From assembly GCF_004345725.1 (NCBI RefSeq), contig NZ_SLXG01000023.1, forward strand, positions 1 through 44,154: a DNA stretch of 44,154 nucleotides, in the 5' to 3' direction. Shown here piece after piece: positions 43,972 through 44,154 of the stretch; within the stretch, counting starts at the first letter, position 1; each line of letters starts with the position of its first letter. This stretch comes from Crenobacter luteus. GTDB taxonomy: Bacteria; Pseudomonadota; Gammaproteobacteria; Burkholderiales; Chromobacteriaceae. Below the pieces are notes generated by a model. That model saw only the letters and a program-made list of their open reading frames with translations. It did not search any database and had not been told where the DNA came from. A program made the position numbers and the translations under genes.

Positions 43972-44154
43972 ATGATCGTCAAGCTTCACCAGCAGGCCCG
44001 CACCACGCCGGCCATCCGTGCGGAAATCCGCCAGGCTACCGGTACGCTGGTCGAACTGGCTGCGCGTTACAACGTCACCGTCGATACCATCCGCAAATGG
44101 AAGCATCGCGACAGCGTCGAGGATCGCTCGCACACCGCGCATCGCTTGCAAACC
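43972..44154 (+). CDS. IS481-family transposase, N-terminal part (runs off the window)
   Basis: The first 61 codons of a transposase, open at the right edge. MIVKLHQQARTTPAIRAEIR, followed by a helix-turn-helix ELAARYNVTVDTIRKWKHRD and SVEDRSHTAHRLQT, is the standard N-terminus of IS481-family transposases with DNA-binding helices ahead of the DDE core. The catalytic domain would lie outside the window. About 80 bases of non-coding DNA with two GCAAACG-containing near-repeats (43897 and 43947 areas) precede it and may be the element's left end. Confidence 0.85.
   Translation, partial: MIVKLHQQARTTPAIRAEIRQATGTLVELAARYNVTVDTIRKWKHRDSVEDRSHTAHRLQT

Overview
The window looks like a chromosomal segment of a GC-rich betaproteobacterium, most likely of the order Neisseriales (Chromobacteriaceae type). 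This rests on the block gyrB-dnaN-dnaA on the minus strand opposite rpmH-rnpA-yidD-yidC-mnmE on the plus strand, on GyrB carrying the long insertion in its C-terminal half, and on the general protein character. The species assignment is inference.

Region 1 (1-9.7 kb) is ordinary accessory metabolism and stress response: the tail of an outer-membrane barrel gene, a LysR regulator, a nucleobase permease (NCS2) with a Tsx-like outer-membrane nucleoside channel, a secreted broad-specificity-type amino acid racemase, a Cpx-like module (divergent CpxP/Spy-like protein, response regulator, sensor kinase, with a CpxR-type box between them) and D-3-hydroxybutyrate dehydrogenase.

Region 2 (9.7-17.4 kb, minus strand) is a polysaccharide assembly cluster. 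Read in transcription order it holds a YjbE-like Gly/Ala/Thr-repeat secreted protein, a YjbH-like protein fused to a PAP2 phosphatase domain, a Wza-like SLBB export protein, a Wzz-like chain-length protein and a WecA/WbpL-like initiating sugar-phosphate transferase.

Region 3 (17.5-26.8 kb) is the replication and translation core. A DnaA box overlaps the predicted dnaA -35 element, and a near-consensus rpmH promoter faces away from it. An intrinsic-terminator-like hairpin lies inside the rnpA coding sequence.

Region 4 (26.8-43.6 kb, minus strand) is a visibly less GC-rich, tightly overlapped O-antigen/capsule operon starting directly downstream of the mnmE 3' end. In transcription order: Wzx, Wzy, a broken dehydratase remnant, a GDP-6-deoxy-heptose branch (reductase, DmhA-like dehydratase, HddA, GmhA, HddC, GmhB), two unassigned glycosyltransferase-like proteins, WecB, an IS5-like insertion, then a UDP-L-sugar branch (RmlD-like reductase, CapE/WbjB-like dehydratase, FnlC/WbvD-like epimerase) and a WbuB-like transferase. 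Together these would build and flip a repeat unit containing an N-acetylated 6-deoxy-L-hexosamine and a 6-deoxyheptose, to be polymerised, length-controlled and exported with help from region 2. The far end carries an IS256 remnant and an IS481-type element running off the window.

The most unusual signal is a short word, CTCGGCCAA(C/G). By eye it recurs about 17 times (about 22 times as TCGGCCAA) across the first 26 kb, including an inverted pair between dnaN and gyrB and two intergenic direct copies before mnmE. I found none in the O-antigen region. It behaves like a DNA-uptake-sequence-type genome word that the imported island lacks.
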